Part shown: positions 25,423 through 34,765 of the stretch, one piece after another
How positions within the stretch are numbered: the first letter of the stretch is position 1
How the letters are laid out: each line of letters starts with the position of its first letter
Assembly (NCBI RefSeq): GCF_001518015.1
Contig: NZ_LPUY01000063.1
Coordinates: 1 to 61,360 of the forward strand
Origin: Tritonibacter horizontis
GTDB lineage: Bacteria > Pseudomonadota > Alphaproteobacteria > Rhodobacterales > Rhodobacteraceae
Direction: 5' to 3'
Length of the DNA: 61,360 nucleotides
Notes under the pieces: model-generated
Databases searched by the model: none
Told to the model about the DNA's origin: nothing
Seen by the model: the letters and a program-made list of their open reading frames with translations, nothing else
Made by a program: the position numbers and the translations under genes

Positions 25423-26697
25423 ATGACCAACACGACTTCCGATGCCATCCTGGCCCGCATGATGGCGCTGCATCCCAAGATTATTGATCTGACGCTGGAT
25501 CGGGTCTGGCGCTTGCTGGCCGCCCTGGACAACCCGCAGGACAAGCTGCCGCCGGTGATCCATATCGCCGGGACCAATGGCAAAGGGTCCACCCAGGCGA
25601 TGATCCGCGCCGGGCTGGAGGCCGCGGGTAAATCGGTGCACGCCTATACCTCGCCACATCTCGCGCGGTTTCACGAACGCATCCGGCTGGCCGGCACGCT
25701 CATCACCGAAGACCACCTGACGCAGGTGCTGGATGACTGCTATGCCGCCAACGATGGCGACACGATCACCTATTTTGAAATCACCACCGTTGCCGGTCTT
25801 TTGGCCTTTTCACGGCAGGCTGCGGATTTCACCCTGCTTGAGGTCGGCCTGGGCGGGCGGTTGGATGCCACCAATGTGGTGACGCCAGCGGTTTCGGTCA
25901 TCACGCCGGTTTCCATCGACCACGAACAATACCTTGGCAACACGCTGGCCAAGATCGCCGCCGAAAAGGCCGGCATCATCAAACGCGGTGTGCCCGTGGT
26001 GGTCGGCCCGCAACCGGACGAGGCGATGGAGGTGATCGAGGCCACCGCGCAGCGTCTCGGCGCGCCGCTGATCGCCTATGGTCAGGACTGGCATGTCAGC
26101 ACCGAACGGGGCCGGCTGGTCTATCAGGATGACCGGGGGCTGCTGGATCTGCCGCGCCCGGCATTGATCGGCGCCCATCAGGTGCAGAATGCCGGCGCCG
26201 CGCTGGCGGTGCTGCGCCATCTTGATGCCGGTGAAGCGGCCTGCGAAGCGGCGATGACCGATGCCGAATGGTCCGCGCGGATGCAACGGCTCAAATCCGG
26301 CCCCCTGGTCGAGGCCACGGCGGGGCGGGGCGAGTTGTGGCTGGATGGCGGTCACAATGCCGCTGCGGGGCTGGCGCTGGCGTCGGTTCTGGCAGAGCTG
26401 CCGGCGCGTCCGACCCATCTGATCTGCGGTATGCTCAACACCAAGGACGTGACCGGTTATCTGCGGCCGCTTGCGGGCGTGGCACGCAGTCTCACCGCTG
26501 TGTCGATCCCCGGCGAGGCGGCCACGCTCAGCGCCGAAGAAACGGAGGCCGCTGCCAAATCTGTCGGGCTTGAGGCCTATATGGCGGCAAGCGTCATCGA
26601 GGCACTGCGCGCGATCCTGGCCCGCGACCCCGACTGCCGGGTGCTGATCTGCGGCTCGCTCTATCTGGCTGGGGCGGTGTTGCGGGAAAACGGCTGA
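25423..26697 (+). CDS. folC: Bifunctional folylpolyglutamate synthase / dihydrofolate synthase
   Basis: 424 residues, Mur-ligase fold. The P-loop is GTNGKGST at 50-57, and the central domain has VGLGGRLDATNVV and SIDHEQYLGNTLAKIAAEKAGI. It adds glutamate to dihydropteroate and then to folates in the cytoplasm. The start at 25423 (MTNTTSDAIL) is chosen because the upstream 31 codons overlap the terminator and do not look coding. It is convergent with the DeoR-family gene. Confidence 0.96.
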   Translation: MTNTTSDAILARMMALHPKIIDLTLDRVWRLLAALDNPQDKLPPVIHIAGTNGKGSTQAMIRAGLEAAGKSVHAYTSPHLARFHERIRLAGTLITEDHLTQVLDDCYAANDGDTITYFEITTVAGLLAFSRQAADFTLLEVGLGGRLDATNVVTPAVSVITPVSIDHEQYLGNTLAKIAAEKAGIIKRGVPVVVGPQPDEAMEVIEATAQRLGAPLIAYGQDWHVSTERGRLVYQDDRGLLDLPRPALIGAHQVQNAGAALAVLRHLDAGEAACEAAMTDAEWSARMQRLKSGPLVEATAGRGELWLDGGHNAAAGLALASVLAELPARPTHLICGMLNTKDVTGYLRPLAGVARSLTAVSIPGEAATLSAEETEAAAKSVGLEAYMAASVIEALRAILARDPDCRVLICGSLYLAGAVLRENG

Positions 26698-26718
26698 TCG
26701 CCAGCCTGCGCCAGGGGT

Positions 26719-27471
26719 TTATCCCGCCAGAACAAGCGATTGCGCTGTCAGTTTCTGGGCCAGATCCAGCGGCGGTGGCGCATTGGTGACCACATGCGAC
26801 AAATCCCACAGCCAGCCTCCGCGGGCCGAGGCGCGGCGGTGGAATTTGACCTGATCCAGCACCAGAACCGTTTGGCGGGCATGGGCGTGCATGGCGGCGC
26901 GCGCCCGCACCTCGCTGGCGCGAAAGTCCAGCAATGCCCCGTCGTCGTCCACGCCGGCGACACCAAACACCGCCACATCGACCCGGTAGCTGGCAAAGAA
27001 GTCCGCCGCCGCGCTGCCCGACACGCTGCGGTCCCGCACCGATCCGCCGCAGATCGACAGGGAAATGTCCTCGGCGTCCCAAAGGTGGCTGGCAGCGACG
27101 AGGTTATTGGTGATCACATCGCGCGGCCCGGCCTCCGCCAGTAGCCGCGCGACCTCTGCGGGCGTGCTGCCCAGTCCGATCGACACCGAAGCCCCCGGCG
27201 CAATCAGCCGCATGACCTCGCGGGCGAGGGCGGCCTTTTCACCGGTCTGCTCCACCGCGCGCGACGCATAGGGACGCGCGCCATCGACCGGGCGCACGCC
27301 ACGATGAACCCGCGTCAACAACGCCCGATCCCGCAGATCGTTGACATCCCGGCGGATGGTCTGGGTGGTGACGGAAAACCGGTCGGCCAGATCGTCGATC
27401 GTGGCAAACCCGGTCTGCTCCACGAGACGGATGATATCGCGCTGGCGGTCGGACAGGTCTGTGGCGTTCAT
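26719..27471 (-). CDS. DeoR/GlpR-family transcriptional regulator
   Basis: 250 residues. The N-terminal DeoR helix-turn-helix (DRQRDIIRLVEQTGFATIDD, then LADRFSVTTQTIRRDVNDL) is joined to a sugar-phosphate-sensing isomerase-like domain (SIGLGSTPAEVARLL; TNNLVAA; CGGSVRDRSVSG; FGVAGVDDDGALLDF). Members usually repress sugar or polyol catabolic genes and bind phosphorylated sugars. The ATG at 27471 has AGGGG eight bases upstream; an ATG at 27489 is possible. No glycerol or sugar operon is adjacent, so the target is unknown. Confidence 0.92.
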   Translation of the reverse strand: MNATDLSDRQRDIIRLVEQTGFATIDDLADRFSVTTQTIRRDVNDLRDRALLTRVHRGVRPVDGARPYASRAVEQTGEKAALAREVMRLIAPGASVSIGLGSTPAEVARLLAEAGPRDVITNNLVAASHLWDAEDISLSICGGSVRDRSVSGSAAADFFASYRVDVAVFGVAGVDDDGALLDFRASEVRARAAMHAHARQTVLVLDQVKFHRRASARGGWLWDLSHVVTNAPPPLDLAQKLTAQSLVLAG

Positions 27472-27612
27472 CAAGCGTCCCCTGTTCATACGAACATCCC
27501 CTTTGTAGGGGAACCGGTGGGGTAGGCAAGGACACTCTGGCGCCGCCGGTCAATGCCGCCGGTTTAGGCTCAGATGAGACGTCAGTTTGCTCATATGAGC
27601 CTCACGGCCGGG

Positions 27613-28680
27613 TCAGTCCTGCGCCCAGGTCTTGTCCTGCATCTCCCGCAGGCGCGAGGCGGTGCGTTCAAATTCAAAGACGCCATCGCCCTCCAGATAG
27701 AGGTATTCCGGTTCGGCCGCCGCAGAGCAGATCAGCCGCACCCGCGCCTCGTAGAGGGCATCGACCAGGGTGACAAACCGCTTGGCCTCGTTGAAGTTGC
27801 TGCGCCCGAGGCTGGGGATGTCTTCCAGCACCAGAACCTTGACCGCATCGGCGATGGCAAGATAGTCGCCGGGCCCCAGCATCGTGCCGCAAAGATCATA
27901 GAAACTGGCCCGGGCCACACCGCTGCGATAGGCCGGCAGGATCACCCTGCGACCCTTGACCGTCAGCACCAGCGGTTCCGCCGCGCCACCGGTCAGATCG
28001 CGCCAGATCGTTTCCATCTCGGCGCGGGTCGCAGCGTTCAGCGGGGTGAAATAGACCCGGCTCCCGGTCAGCCGGTTCTGACGATAATCATGCGGGCTGA
28101 CCATTTCATGGACCTGCATCTTGTCCTTGATCAGGTCGATAAAGGGCAGGAACAGCTGCCGGTTCAGGCCATTTTTATAAAGATCGTCCGGCACCCGGTT
28201 TGACGTGGTGATCACCGTCACGCCGGCCGCGAACAGCGCCTCGAACAGGCGGCCGACGATCATGGCATCGGTGATATCGGTGATCTGCATCTCGTCAAAG
28301 GCCAGCAGCCGGACCGAGGCGATCACCTCTGCAGCAGCAGGGGCCAAGGCGTCCTCGATGCCCTGTTCGCGGGCCTGATGCATCTTGGCGTGGATCTCCT
28401 GCATGAAGGCATGAAAGTGCACGCGACGGCTGGGGATGTCGTCCAGACTCTCGACGAACAGATCCATCAACATCGACTTGCCGCGCCCGACGCCGCCCCA
28501 CAGATACAACCCCTTGACCTCAGGCTGAACAGCCTTGCGAAACAGCCCGCGCTTCACCGGCTCGGCCCGCAGCCCTTCGGCAATCCGGTCGAATTCCGGC
28601 AGGACCGCCTCTTGCGCGGGGTCTGGCTGGATCTGCCCGGCATCGACCCGGGCCTGATAAAGAACGCTCATATGTGTCAT
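27613..28680 (-). CDS. zapE: AFG1/ZapE-family ATPase
   Basis: 355 residues, the family length. Walker A is GGVGRGKS at 62-69 and Walker B is LLAFDEMQ at 125-132. TTSNRVPDDLYKNGLNR and the YRQNRL-SRVYF region are characteristic of AFG1-like proteins. ZapE binds and destabilises FtsZ polymers at the constricting septum. The mitochondrial relative Afg1/LACE1 handles respiratory-chain proteins. The start MTHMSV at 28680 is chosen, and a second ATG lies three codons in. It is divergent from the MFS gene. Confidence 0.95.
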   Translation of the reverse strand: MTHMSVLYQARVDAGQIQPDPAQEAVLPEFDRIAEGLRAEPVKRGLFRKAVQPEVKGLYLWGGVGRGKSMLMDLFVESLDDIPSRRVHFHAFMQEIHAKMHQAREQGIEDALAPAAAEVIASVRLLAFDEMQITDITDAMIVGRLFEALFAAGVTVITTSNRVPDDLYKNGLNRQLFLPFIDLIKDKMQVHEMVSPHDYRQNRLTGSRVYFTPLNAATRAEMETIWRDLTGGAAEPLVLTVKGRRVILPAYRSGVARASFYDLCGTMLGPGDYLAIADAVKVLVLEDIPSLGRSNFNEAKRFVTLVDALYEARVRLICSAAAEPEYLYLEGDGVFEFERTASRLREMQDKTWAQD

Positions 28681-28842
28681 GATCCATGCCTTAGCGGGAT
28701 GATTTTGCAAAGGAAAGCCGCAGCAGGGATGGAACCGAACCGGACTGTTCAATTTTTCTAATGTATGGACACAAAACTCCTGAATTGACGTTAAGGCCGG
28801 AATGGCGAGACTGCTGCCAAACCGCATCCCCGGAGAAATCGC

Positions 28843-30084
28843 ATGGACCGTCAGGCCTCTCTTTTCACCCCAGTTCTTTTGGTGGGCTGCCTGATCATCA
28901 TGGTCAGCTTTGCCGTTCGCGCGTCCTTTGGCGTGTTTCAGATTCCGATTGCCGAGGATTTCGGCTGGCTGCGCAGTGAATTTTCGCTGGCGATTGCGAT
29001 CCAGAACCTGGCCTGGGGGATCGGGCAGCCGATCTTTGGCGCGGTGGCGGAAAAGATCGGGGACCGCAAGGCGATCATCATCGGCGCGGTGATCTATGCC
29101 ACTGGTCTGGTGCTCAGTGCCGGCGCGACGACGCCGTTTGAAATGCAGAGCTATGAATGGCTGGTTGGGTTCGGCGTCGCGGGCACCGGGTTTGGTGTGG
29201 TGCTGGCGGTCGTGGGGCGGGCCAGTTCGACCGAAAACCGCTCCATGTCGCTGGCGATCGTGACCGCCGCAGGCTCCGCCGGGCAGATCGTCGGCGCGCC
29301 GACTGCGGAATACCTGCTGGGGCTGATGCCCTGGCAATCTGTCTTTCTGGTCTTTGCCGGTGTGGTGCTGGCGCTGATCCTGTCACTGCCGCTGATGCGC
29401 GCGCCGGTTTCCGCCACCAAGGCGGAATTGGAAGAAAGCATGGGCACGATCCTGAAAAAAGCCTTTCGGGATCCGTCCTATACGCTGATCTTTCTCGGGT
29501 TTTTCAGCTGCGGCTATCAGCTGGCCTTTGTCACCGCGCATTTTCCTGCCTTTGTGACTGAGATGTGCGGCCCCATCATGCCGGGTGGCGTGTTGCACGG
29601 GCTCGGTATCACCACCACGTCCGCGCTCGGGGCGGTGTCGATTTCACTGATCGGTCTGGCCAATGTCGCAGGCACCCTGCTGGCGGGCTGGGCAGGAAAA
29701 TATTACTCAAAGAAATACCTGCTGGCGGGGATCTATACGGCCCGGACCCTCGTTGCAGGCGCGTTCATCCTGCTGCCGATCACGCCGCTGACGGTGATCG
29801 TGTTCTCTGTTGCGATGGGGTCGCTGTGGCTGGCGACCGTGCCGCTGACCTCGGGCCTGGTGGCCCATATCTACGGGCTGCGCTACATGGGCACGCTCTA
29901 TGGGATCGTGTTCCTCAGTCACCAGATCGGCGGCTTTCTCGGTGTTTGGCTGGGCGGGCGGATGTATGACATCTATGGCGATTACACCATGGTGTGGTGG
30001 ATCGGCGTCGGCGTCGGAGCCTTCAGCGCCATTGTCCATCTGCCGATCCGCGAACGTCCCCTGGGCACGGCGGCCCCCGCCTGA
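28843..30084 (+). CDS. MFS transporter
   Basis: 413 residues with about 12 predicted spans (first, LLVGCLIIMVSFAVR). The loop 2-3 signature reads GAVAEKIGDRKAIIIG, close to the MFS GxxxDRxGR motif, and a central loop follows the sixth span. It resembles the monocarboxylate/oxalate-type (OFA-like) branch. Substrate cannot be assigned. It stands alone and converges on the hydrolase operon. Confidence 0.9.
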   Translation: MDRQASLFTPVLLVGCLIIMVSFAVRASFGVFQIPIAEDFGWLRSEFSLAIAIQNLAWGIGQPIFGAVAEKIGDRKAIIIGAVIYATGLVLSAGATTPFEMQSYEWLVGFGVAGTGFGVVLAVVGRASSTENRSMSLAIVTAAGSAGQIVGAPTAEYLLGLMPWQSVFLVFAGVVLALILSLPLMRAPVSATKAELEESMGTILKKAFRDPSYTLIFLGFFSCGYQLAFVTAHFPAFVTEMCGPIMPGGVLHGLGITTTSALGAVSISLIGLANVAGTLLAGWAGKYYSKKYLLAGIYTARTLVAGAFILLPITPLTVIVFSVAMGSLWLATVPLTSGLVAHIYGLRYMGTLYGIVFLSHQIGGFLGVWLGGRMYDIYGDYTMVWWIGVGVGAFSAIVHLPIRERPLGTAAPA

Positions 30085-30164
30085 TCCGGCCTTGGCGCGG
30101 CTCACGGCTGCCTCGTGCGTGCCCCCGCCCGGCCCCCGTGGGCTTACGATCGGCGGCGTGCGCC

Positions 30165-31100
30165 TCAATAGATACCGTGGCGCTGGTTTTCATAGATCAG
30201 CTGCGCGATCTCTTTTGGGTGGGTGTAGACCACACCATGGCCGGCCCCGGCGATCACATCCTGTTTGGCGGACCGGTTCAGTTCTGCCATCCGCCCGATC
30301 ACATGGGCCGGGATGATCCGGTCTTCGCCGCCCCACAGCGCCAGCACCGGCAAGCCCTGCTGGTTAAAGCTGCGATGCGCGGCATCCAGATCCTCGCGCA
30401 GGAGACCCCGCATCGCGGCGAGGTTGGAGGGGAAAAACCCGCGTCGCCGTGTTTGCGCCCGCTGCGCGCGGGTCACGGCGTCCGGGGTCAGCCCATCGGT
30501 CAGTTCCGTGTTGAGATAGCGCCGCGCCACCATCGGATAGGTCCATTGCAGGTACAGGTCCCGCAGGCCGGGCCGCTTTTCCATAAAGGCGGCGACCGGG
30601 GTGCGGGGGGCATGCAACCCCACCGTGGCGATAAGGATCAGCTGACGCACCCGTGCGAGGTTCTGCGCCGCAAAGGAGGTGGCGATACAGCCGCCAGCCG
30701 AATAGCCGATCAGCAGGAAATCCTCGACCACGCCTTCATGCGCCAGAAGATCCTGCAACTGTTGATGGAAAAACGCGCTGCCCTGCGGCCCTGGAACATA
30801 GTCGGAATAGCCACGGCCAAACAAGTCATAGACCAGCACCCGGTATCCCATGCCGGCCAGCTCCTGGGCCAGCGGCGCAAACCCTTCGGACGGGGTGGTG
30901 ATCCCGTGCACGCAGACGGCAACAGGCCCGCGCTCCGGGCCGATCCAGCGGTAATGGGTCACCCCCTGGGACAGCTCGGCAAACTGGCCGGGCGCAAAGC
31001 GGCGCATCGATTCCGTGACCGGCCGGCGCAGGCTTTCCTTGACCGATGGCAGTGACAACAGGCCGACCAGAAGGAAGGCGACAATCAGCAGCCAGGTCAT
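30165..31100 (-). CDS. Alpha/beta hydrolase with N-terminal membrane anchor
   Basis: 311 residues. An N-terminal hydrophobic anchor (WLLIVAFLLVGLLSL) is followed by an alpha/beta hydrolase fold. The oxyanion segment is CVHGITTPSEGF, the nucleophile elbow GYSAGG, an acid lies in the LWGGEDRIIP region, and the catalytic His is in GAGHGVVY. Substrate unknown. The start overlaps the stop of the ornithine cyclodeaminase gene (ATGA, 31097-31100), which decides the start. It is the last gene of a four-gene minus-strand operon. Confidence 0.88.
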   Translation of the reverse strand: MTWLLIVAFLLVGLLSLPSVKESLRRPVTESMRRFAPGQFAELSQGVTHYRWIGPERGPVAVCVHGITTPSEGFAPLAQELAGMGYRVLVYDLFGRGYSDYVPGPQGSAFFHQQLQDLLAHEGVVEDFLLIGYSAGGCIATSFAAQNLARVRQLILIATVGLHAPRTPVAAFMEKRPGLRDLYLQWTYPMVARRYLNTELTDGLTPDAVTRAQRAQTRRRGFFPSNLAAMRGLLREDLDAAHRSFNQQGLPVLALWGGEDRIIPAHVIGRMAELNRSAKQDVIAGAGHGVVYTHPKEIAQLIYENQRHGIY

Positions 31101-32014
31101 TGCGCCCCGGTCCACAGGTCAAGGATATGGCGGCTGGTCATCAGATCCAGATGCGCGCCGCCGCCGTTCTTGAACAGGGTGGTGACCGAGGGGTCAAACG
31201 TTGGAAACTGGTCAAGCGTATAGAAGTCCGCCAGCACATCCGCCCGCTGCAGCGCGCCGGTGGCGAGCGGGATCTTGAACTCTCCGATATGGTCGAGCGT
31301 GGTGGCAAAGCTGTCGCAATAGATCTGGCAGCGCGCCAATGCGGCGTCGTCGGCCTCTCGCATGTCGGGCCGATAGGCCCCGATCATATTGAGGTGCTGA
31401 CCGGGCCGCAGCCAGGCGCCCTGAATGACCGGATCCGTCGACATGGTGCAGGTCAGCACGATATCGGCGCGGCGGGTGGCGGCTTCCAGATCCGGGGCGA
31501 CACGGGTGCCGGGATATTGCGCCGCCAGCGCCTCGGCCTTGGACGCGGTCCGGTTCCACAGCCGGATCTGCGCCTTTGGATAGGCGGCAGAGAAGGCCTC
31601 GATCAATGTGCCCGCCACCGTGCCGGCGCCGACGATCAGGATGTCCCGGCTGTCGGGATTGGCCAGACGCCGCGCTCCCAGCAGCGTGTCGCCGGCGGTC
31701 TTCCATTTGGTCACCAAATGGAAATCGACCAGCGCCTCCAGCACCCCGGTGCGGTCTGAAAACAGGCTGACACCGCCGTTTACGCCGGGCAGGCCCCGCG
31801 CCGCGTTGCCGGGAAAGATCATCGCTGTTTTCACCGCGATGCCCAGCCCGTCGATCCAGGCCGAACGGGACAGCAACGTGTCCTCGCCGCGATAGAGAAA
31901 GGTATCATCCACTTCGGCACGGGGCAGGTCATGTCCTGCGGCCAGCGCATCGGTCAGGGGGATCCAGTCAAGCAGGGCTTCGCCTTCGTCGAAACCGATC
32001 TGTACCAGGGTCAT
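31097..32014 (-). CDS. Ornithine cyclodeaminase / mu-crystallin family protein
   Basis: 305 residues. It has a Rossmann NAD(P)-binding core (ILIVGAGTVAGTLIEAF, with GxGxxx variant) and the family segments VKTAMIFPGNAARGLPGVNG and DSFATTLDHIGEFKIPL. Members deaminate ornithine to proline or reduce imines and ketimines. The annotation as ornithine cyclodeaminase is uncertain, since many relatives act on other amino acids. It overlaps the HAD gene upstream and the hydrolase downstream, so translation is coupled. Confidence 0.88.
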   Translation of the reverse strand: MTLVQIGFDEGEALLDWIPLTDALAAGHDLPRAEVDDTFLYRGEDTLLSRSAWIDGLGIAVKTAMIFPGNAARGLPGVNGGVSLFSDRTGVLEALVDFHLVTKWKTAGDTLLGARRLANPDSRDILIVGAGTVAGTLIEAFSAAYPKAQIRLWNRTASKAEALAAQYPGTRVAPDLEAATRRADIVLTCTMSTDPVIQGAWLRPGQHLNMIGAYRPDMREADDAALARCQIYCDSFATTLDHIGEFKIPLATGALQRADVLADFYTLDQFPTFDPSVTTLFKNGGGAHLDLMTSRHILDLWTGAQ

Positions 32015-32631
32015 CGGGCTTCCTCTTCTGTCAGCAAACCCTCCGCGACAAGGCGCGCGGCCCAGGTTTCTGGCTGATCGAACAAATGGGTTTGCCAGCC
32101 CCGGATGGCGGCAGCGGTGATGTTTTCGGGTCGGTCATCGGTGAACAGCAGCTCTTCGGGGCGGCGGCCGGTGCCGGCCTCCAGCTCTGCATAGATCTCC
32201 GCATCCGGTTTGATCGCCCGCAGATGGGCCGAGACAAAGGCCTGGTCGAATTCGCGCAGGAACGGATAGACGGTCTGGGCGATCACAAACGTCTCGGCGC
32301 CAAAATTGCTCAGCGCGTAGACCGGGATCCCCTTGGTGCGCAACGCCCGCAACAAACGGACCGAATGGGGGATCTCCGGGCTGGCCATCTTGATCCAGCT
32401 GTCGTGCCAATGGCGGATTTCCCCGGCCCAGTCCGGGTGTTTGTCTGCCAGCGCATAGATGCTGTCGCGAAACGGGTCGCCGCGATCGACGTTGAGGTTG
32501 GTGCCATGCAGGTCGACCTCCTCGAACAGGGCCTTGCGGCGGGTCTCGCCGATCAGGCTGTCATAGAAGCGCTCCGGCTCCCATTCGATAAGAACGCGAC
32601 CGATATCAAAGACGACGGCGGTGATGGGCAT
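32011..32631 (-). CDS. HAD-family hydrolase (phosphatase)
   Basis: 206 residues. HAD motif I is VVFDIGRVLIEWEP, with Asp9 followed by Ile-Gly rather than DxD, as in YihX-type HAD-IA enzymes. Motif II lies in YALSNFGAETF, and motif III/IV is around AIKPDAEIY and LLFTDDRPENI. It is a cytoplasmic phosphatase of unknown substrate. ATGA overlap with the downstream ornithine cyclodeaminase gene; 14 bases after the transporter stop. Confidence 0.9.
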   Translation of the reverse strand: MPITAVVFDIGRVLIEWEPERFYDSLIGETRRKALFEEVDLHGTNLNVDRGDPFRDSIYALADKHPDWAGEIRHWHDSWIKMASPEIPHSVRLLRALRTKGIPVYALSNFGAETFVIAQTVYPFLREFDQAFVSAHLRAIKPDAEIYAELEAGTGRRPEELLFTDDRPENITAAAIRGWQTHLFDQPETWAARLVAEGLLTEEEAR

Positions 32632-32645
32632 GGGGCAGGGCCTTT

Positions 32646-33608
32646 CTAGCCGGAGGATCTGGGGCGGGGGCGCGTTGGCGGCCCCGGTGTGCGGGTCTCA
32701 CGCCAGACTGAAACAAGCCCGGCGCCGATAATCAAGGCTGAGCCGAGCCAGACCGAGCGGTCCGGCCATTCGGCAAAGACCAGCACGCCCCAGAACACGG
32801 CCAGTGGCATGGCAATATATTCAAACGGCGCGACCAGCCCGGCCTCGCATTGGCGGTAGGCCTGACCGACCAGGTAGCCGCCGACCGCGCCCGAGACGCC
32901 GGCAATGGCAAACAGCCCCCATTCGATCCCTACCGGCCAGGCCCAGGCCCGCAGCACCAGGTCCGCAATCGGCGTGCCGGTGACCCACTTGCCATGGCCG
33001 AAAGCAAGGCCAGCCATGGCGCTGATCACTAGAAAGCCCAAGGTCGGGTAGAACGACAGGGTCGATGCCTTGTCCGATCCCCCCGCGCGCCGGGTCAACA
33101 CATGCAGGGTGGCATAGCCACAGGCACCGAAAAAGGGCAACAGCGCATAGGGTTGAAAGGTATCAGCCCCCGGCTGCACGATCACCAGAATGCCGGCGAA
33201 CCCGACAAAAACCGCGCCCCAGCGCCAGACCCCGACCTTCTCCCCGAGGAACAGGACAGAGAGTGTCGTGACGATCAGCGGCGTGGCAAAGCCAATGGCG
33301 ACCGCCTCGGCCAGAGGCAGCACCGCGAGGCCACTGAAAAAGCAGATATTGGCAAAGGTCACGGCGGTGACCCGCATCAGGTGCAGTTTGACGTTCCGGG
33401 TCCGCAGGATGTGATAGCCGCCCTCCAGCGGGATGATGATCGCCAGCAACAGAGCCAGCGCCACCACCGAGCGAAAGAAAACCACCTGATAAAGCGGATA
33501 GGCGGCGGACAGGAATTTGAACGTCACATCAATGACAGAAAACGCCGCTGCCGCGCCGCAGGCGGCAAGGATGCCCAAGACATTGGAATGGATCGGGTTT
33601 GCGCGCAT
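32646..33608 (-). CDS. EamA/DMT-family transporter
   Basis: 320 residues with ten hydrophobic spans in two EamA repeats (ILAACGAAAAFSVIDVTF in the first; ALLPFFGACGYATLHVL opens the second). It probably exports metabolites or amino-acid derivatives. GGAGG with an eight-base spacer precedes the ATG at 33608, which decides the start. The frame stays open for another 131 codons upstream, but that stretch is compositionally non-coding. First gene of the operon with HAD, ornithine cyclodeaminase and hydrolase genes. Confidence 0.92.
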   Translation of the reverse strand: MRANPIHSNVLGILAACGAAAAFSVIDVTFKFLSAAYPLYQVVFFRSVVALALLLAIIIPLEGGYHILRTRNVKLHLMRVTAVTFANICFFSGLAVLPLAEAVAIGFATPLIVTTLSVLFLGEKVGVWRWGAVFVGFAGILVIVQPGADTFQPYALLPFFGACGYATLHVLTRRAGGSDKASTLSFYPTLGFLVISAMAGLAFGHGKWVTGTPIADLVLRAWAWPVGIEWGLFAIAGVSGAVGGYLVGQAYRQCEAGLVAPFEYIAMPLAVFWGVLVFAEWPDRSVWLGSALIIGAGLVSVWRETRTPGPPTRPRPRSSG

Positions 33609-34312
33609 CAATATGGCCTCCATCGCGGTTGTCGCGCATGGTGACGGGAAGGGCAACGAGAATGAGACAGAGGTACAATTCCACGGGATGTACCAAGTGA
33701 CGCCTCGCGCCAGTCCGCAGGGACAGGCGACTTTTGCGGTGGTGCCTGCGGCCACCGGCGCGGATTGAATGCGGGGAGCCAGATCGGCCGAAATCCATTG
33801 GGTGGGGCTCCCGCCCGTTTGCCCTGCGCCAGAGGCACAGACCCTCCGGTTGGGCATGGCGCCGCGCGCCCTTCGGGCCCGCGCCCCCGCCCCGCAGGGT
33901 GTTGCCGGAGCGGCGCGCGCCCTGGTTGCAAAATCCTCAGCCGCTGCGCGTAGCCTGTGGAGGATCGCGATCATTCGCCGGGTCTGACACGCCCGGCACA
34001 CCAGGACCCGGCTCCCTGACCATCGGGGGCAGTGCAGAGATAACGTTGAGCACGCGGGAGGATACTCCCGGCCACCTCCGCCCCTGTGGCGGCGCCGCCA
34101 TCCTTATCCCAAGGACCGACCCGACCCACCGGCCGCAACGCCAGAGATCGACAAACAGACCGGATCCGTTGCTGCCGAGACACCCACATCAGGCTTGCGC
34201 ATGCCGCAGGCCCCATCGTTCTGTTCCTGTCCCCGCCCCGCGCCGTCTGGGCGGCGCGCGTTCATGCGCGTGACGGATCAGGCGGCAGACGTGGCCGCAG
34301 GTCGCGGCAGCC
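33609..34312. other. 704-base gene-poor region with GC-rich hairpins
   Basis: No convincing gene was found on either strand here. Visible structure includes an imperfect GC-rich hairpin around 33860-33890 with TTC loop, and a perfect CGGGAG-gata-CTCCCG hairpin at 34055-34070 without a T run. The block at about 33790-33930 stays open in several frames and reads as Arg/Ala/Gly/Pro-rich low-complexity peptide. The transporter promoter must lie near the left end. I could not match RNase P RNA, SRP RNA or tmRNA signatures. Confidence 0.5.
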
Positions 34313-34765
34313 TCAGCTCTTGGCCGCGCGGATCTCGCGTTCCAGCGAGTCGAGAAACCGCGAGCGATCGGTCTTGGTGAAGCCTTTGCCGCCGCCGGCC
34401 ATGCCGAGGGGGTTGGCCGCCCGCAGGTCGGCCATCAGGTCGCGCATCGCCAGTTGCTGGCCGATATTGGCCTCGGTGAAGCGGTCGCCATTGTGGCGCA
34501 ACACCCGCGCCCCCGCCGCGATGCATTTCGCCGCCAGAGGGATGTCGCCGGTGACGACGATATCGCCCGGGCCGCAACGTTCGGCGATCCACATATCGGC
34601 CACATCGGCGCCGGCATCGACGATGACGTTTTCCACCAAAGGGTTCTGCGAGGGACGCAAGCCGCCGTTGGACACCACGAACATCCGCAGCCCATGCCGA
34701 CTGGCCACCCGCTCTGCCTCGGCCTTGACCGGGCAGGCGTCCGCATCAATGTAGAGCGCGCTCAC
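34313..34765 (-). CDS. yaiI: YaiI/YqxD family (DUF188) protein
   Basis: 150 residues. The family start [17 protein letters not shown] holds conserved acidic residues of a PIN-like fold. [17 protein letters not shown] and a C-terminal [15 protein letters not shown] follow. Members are predicted nucleases with unproved activity. The start is GTG (34765), overlapping the sthA stop. Third gene of the fghA-sthA-yaiI set. Confidence 0.93.
   Translation of the reverse strand: MSALYIDADACPVKAEAERVASRHGLRMFVVSNGGLRPSQNPLVENVIVDAGADVADMWIAERCGPGDIVVTGDIPLAAKCIAAGARVLRHNGDRFTEANIGQQLAMRDLMADLRAANPLGMAGGGKGFTKTDRSRFLDSLEREIRAAKS

Noticed and set aside
33609-34001. N-terminal extension of the DMT transporter by 131 codons
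   Set aside because: The extension is Arg/Ala/Gly-rich without membrane character, and GGAGG fits the ATG at 33608.
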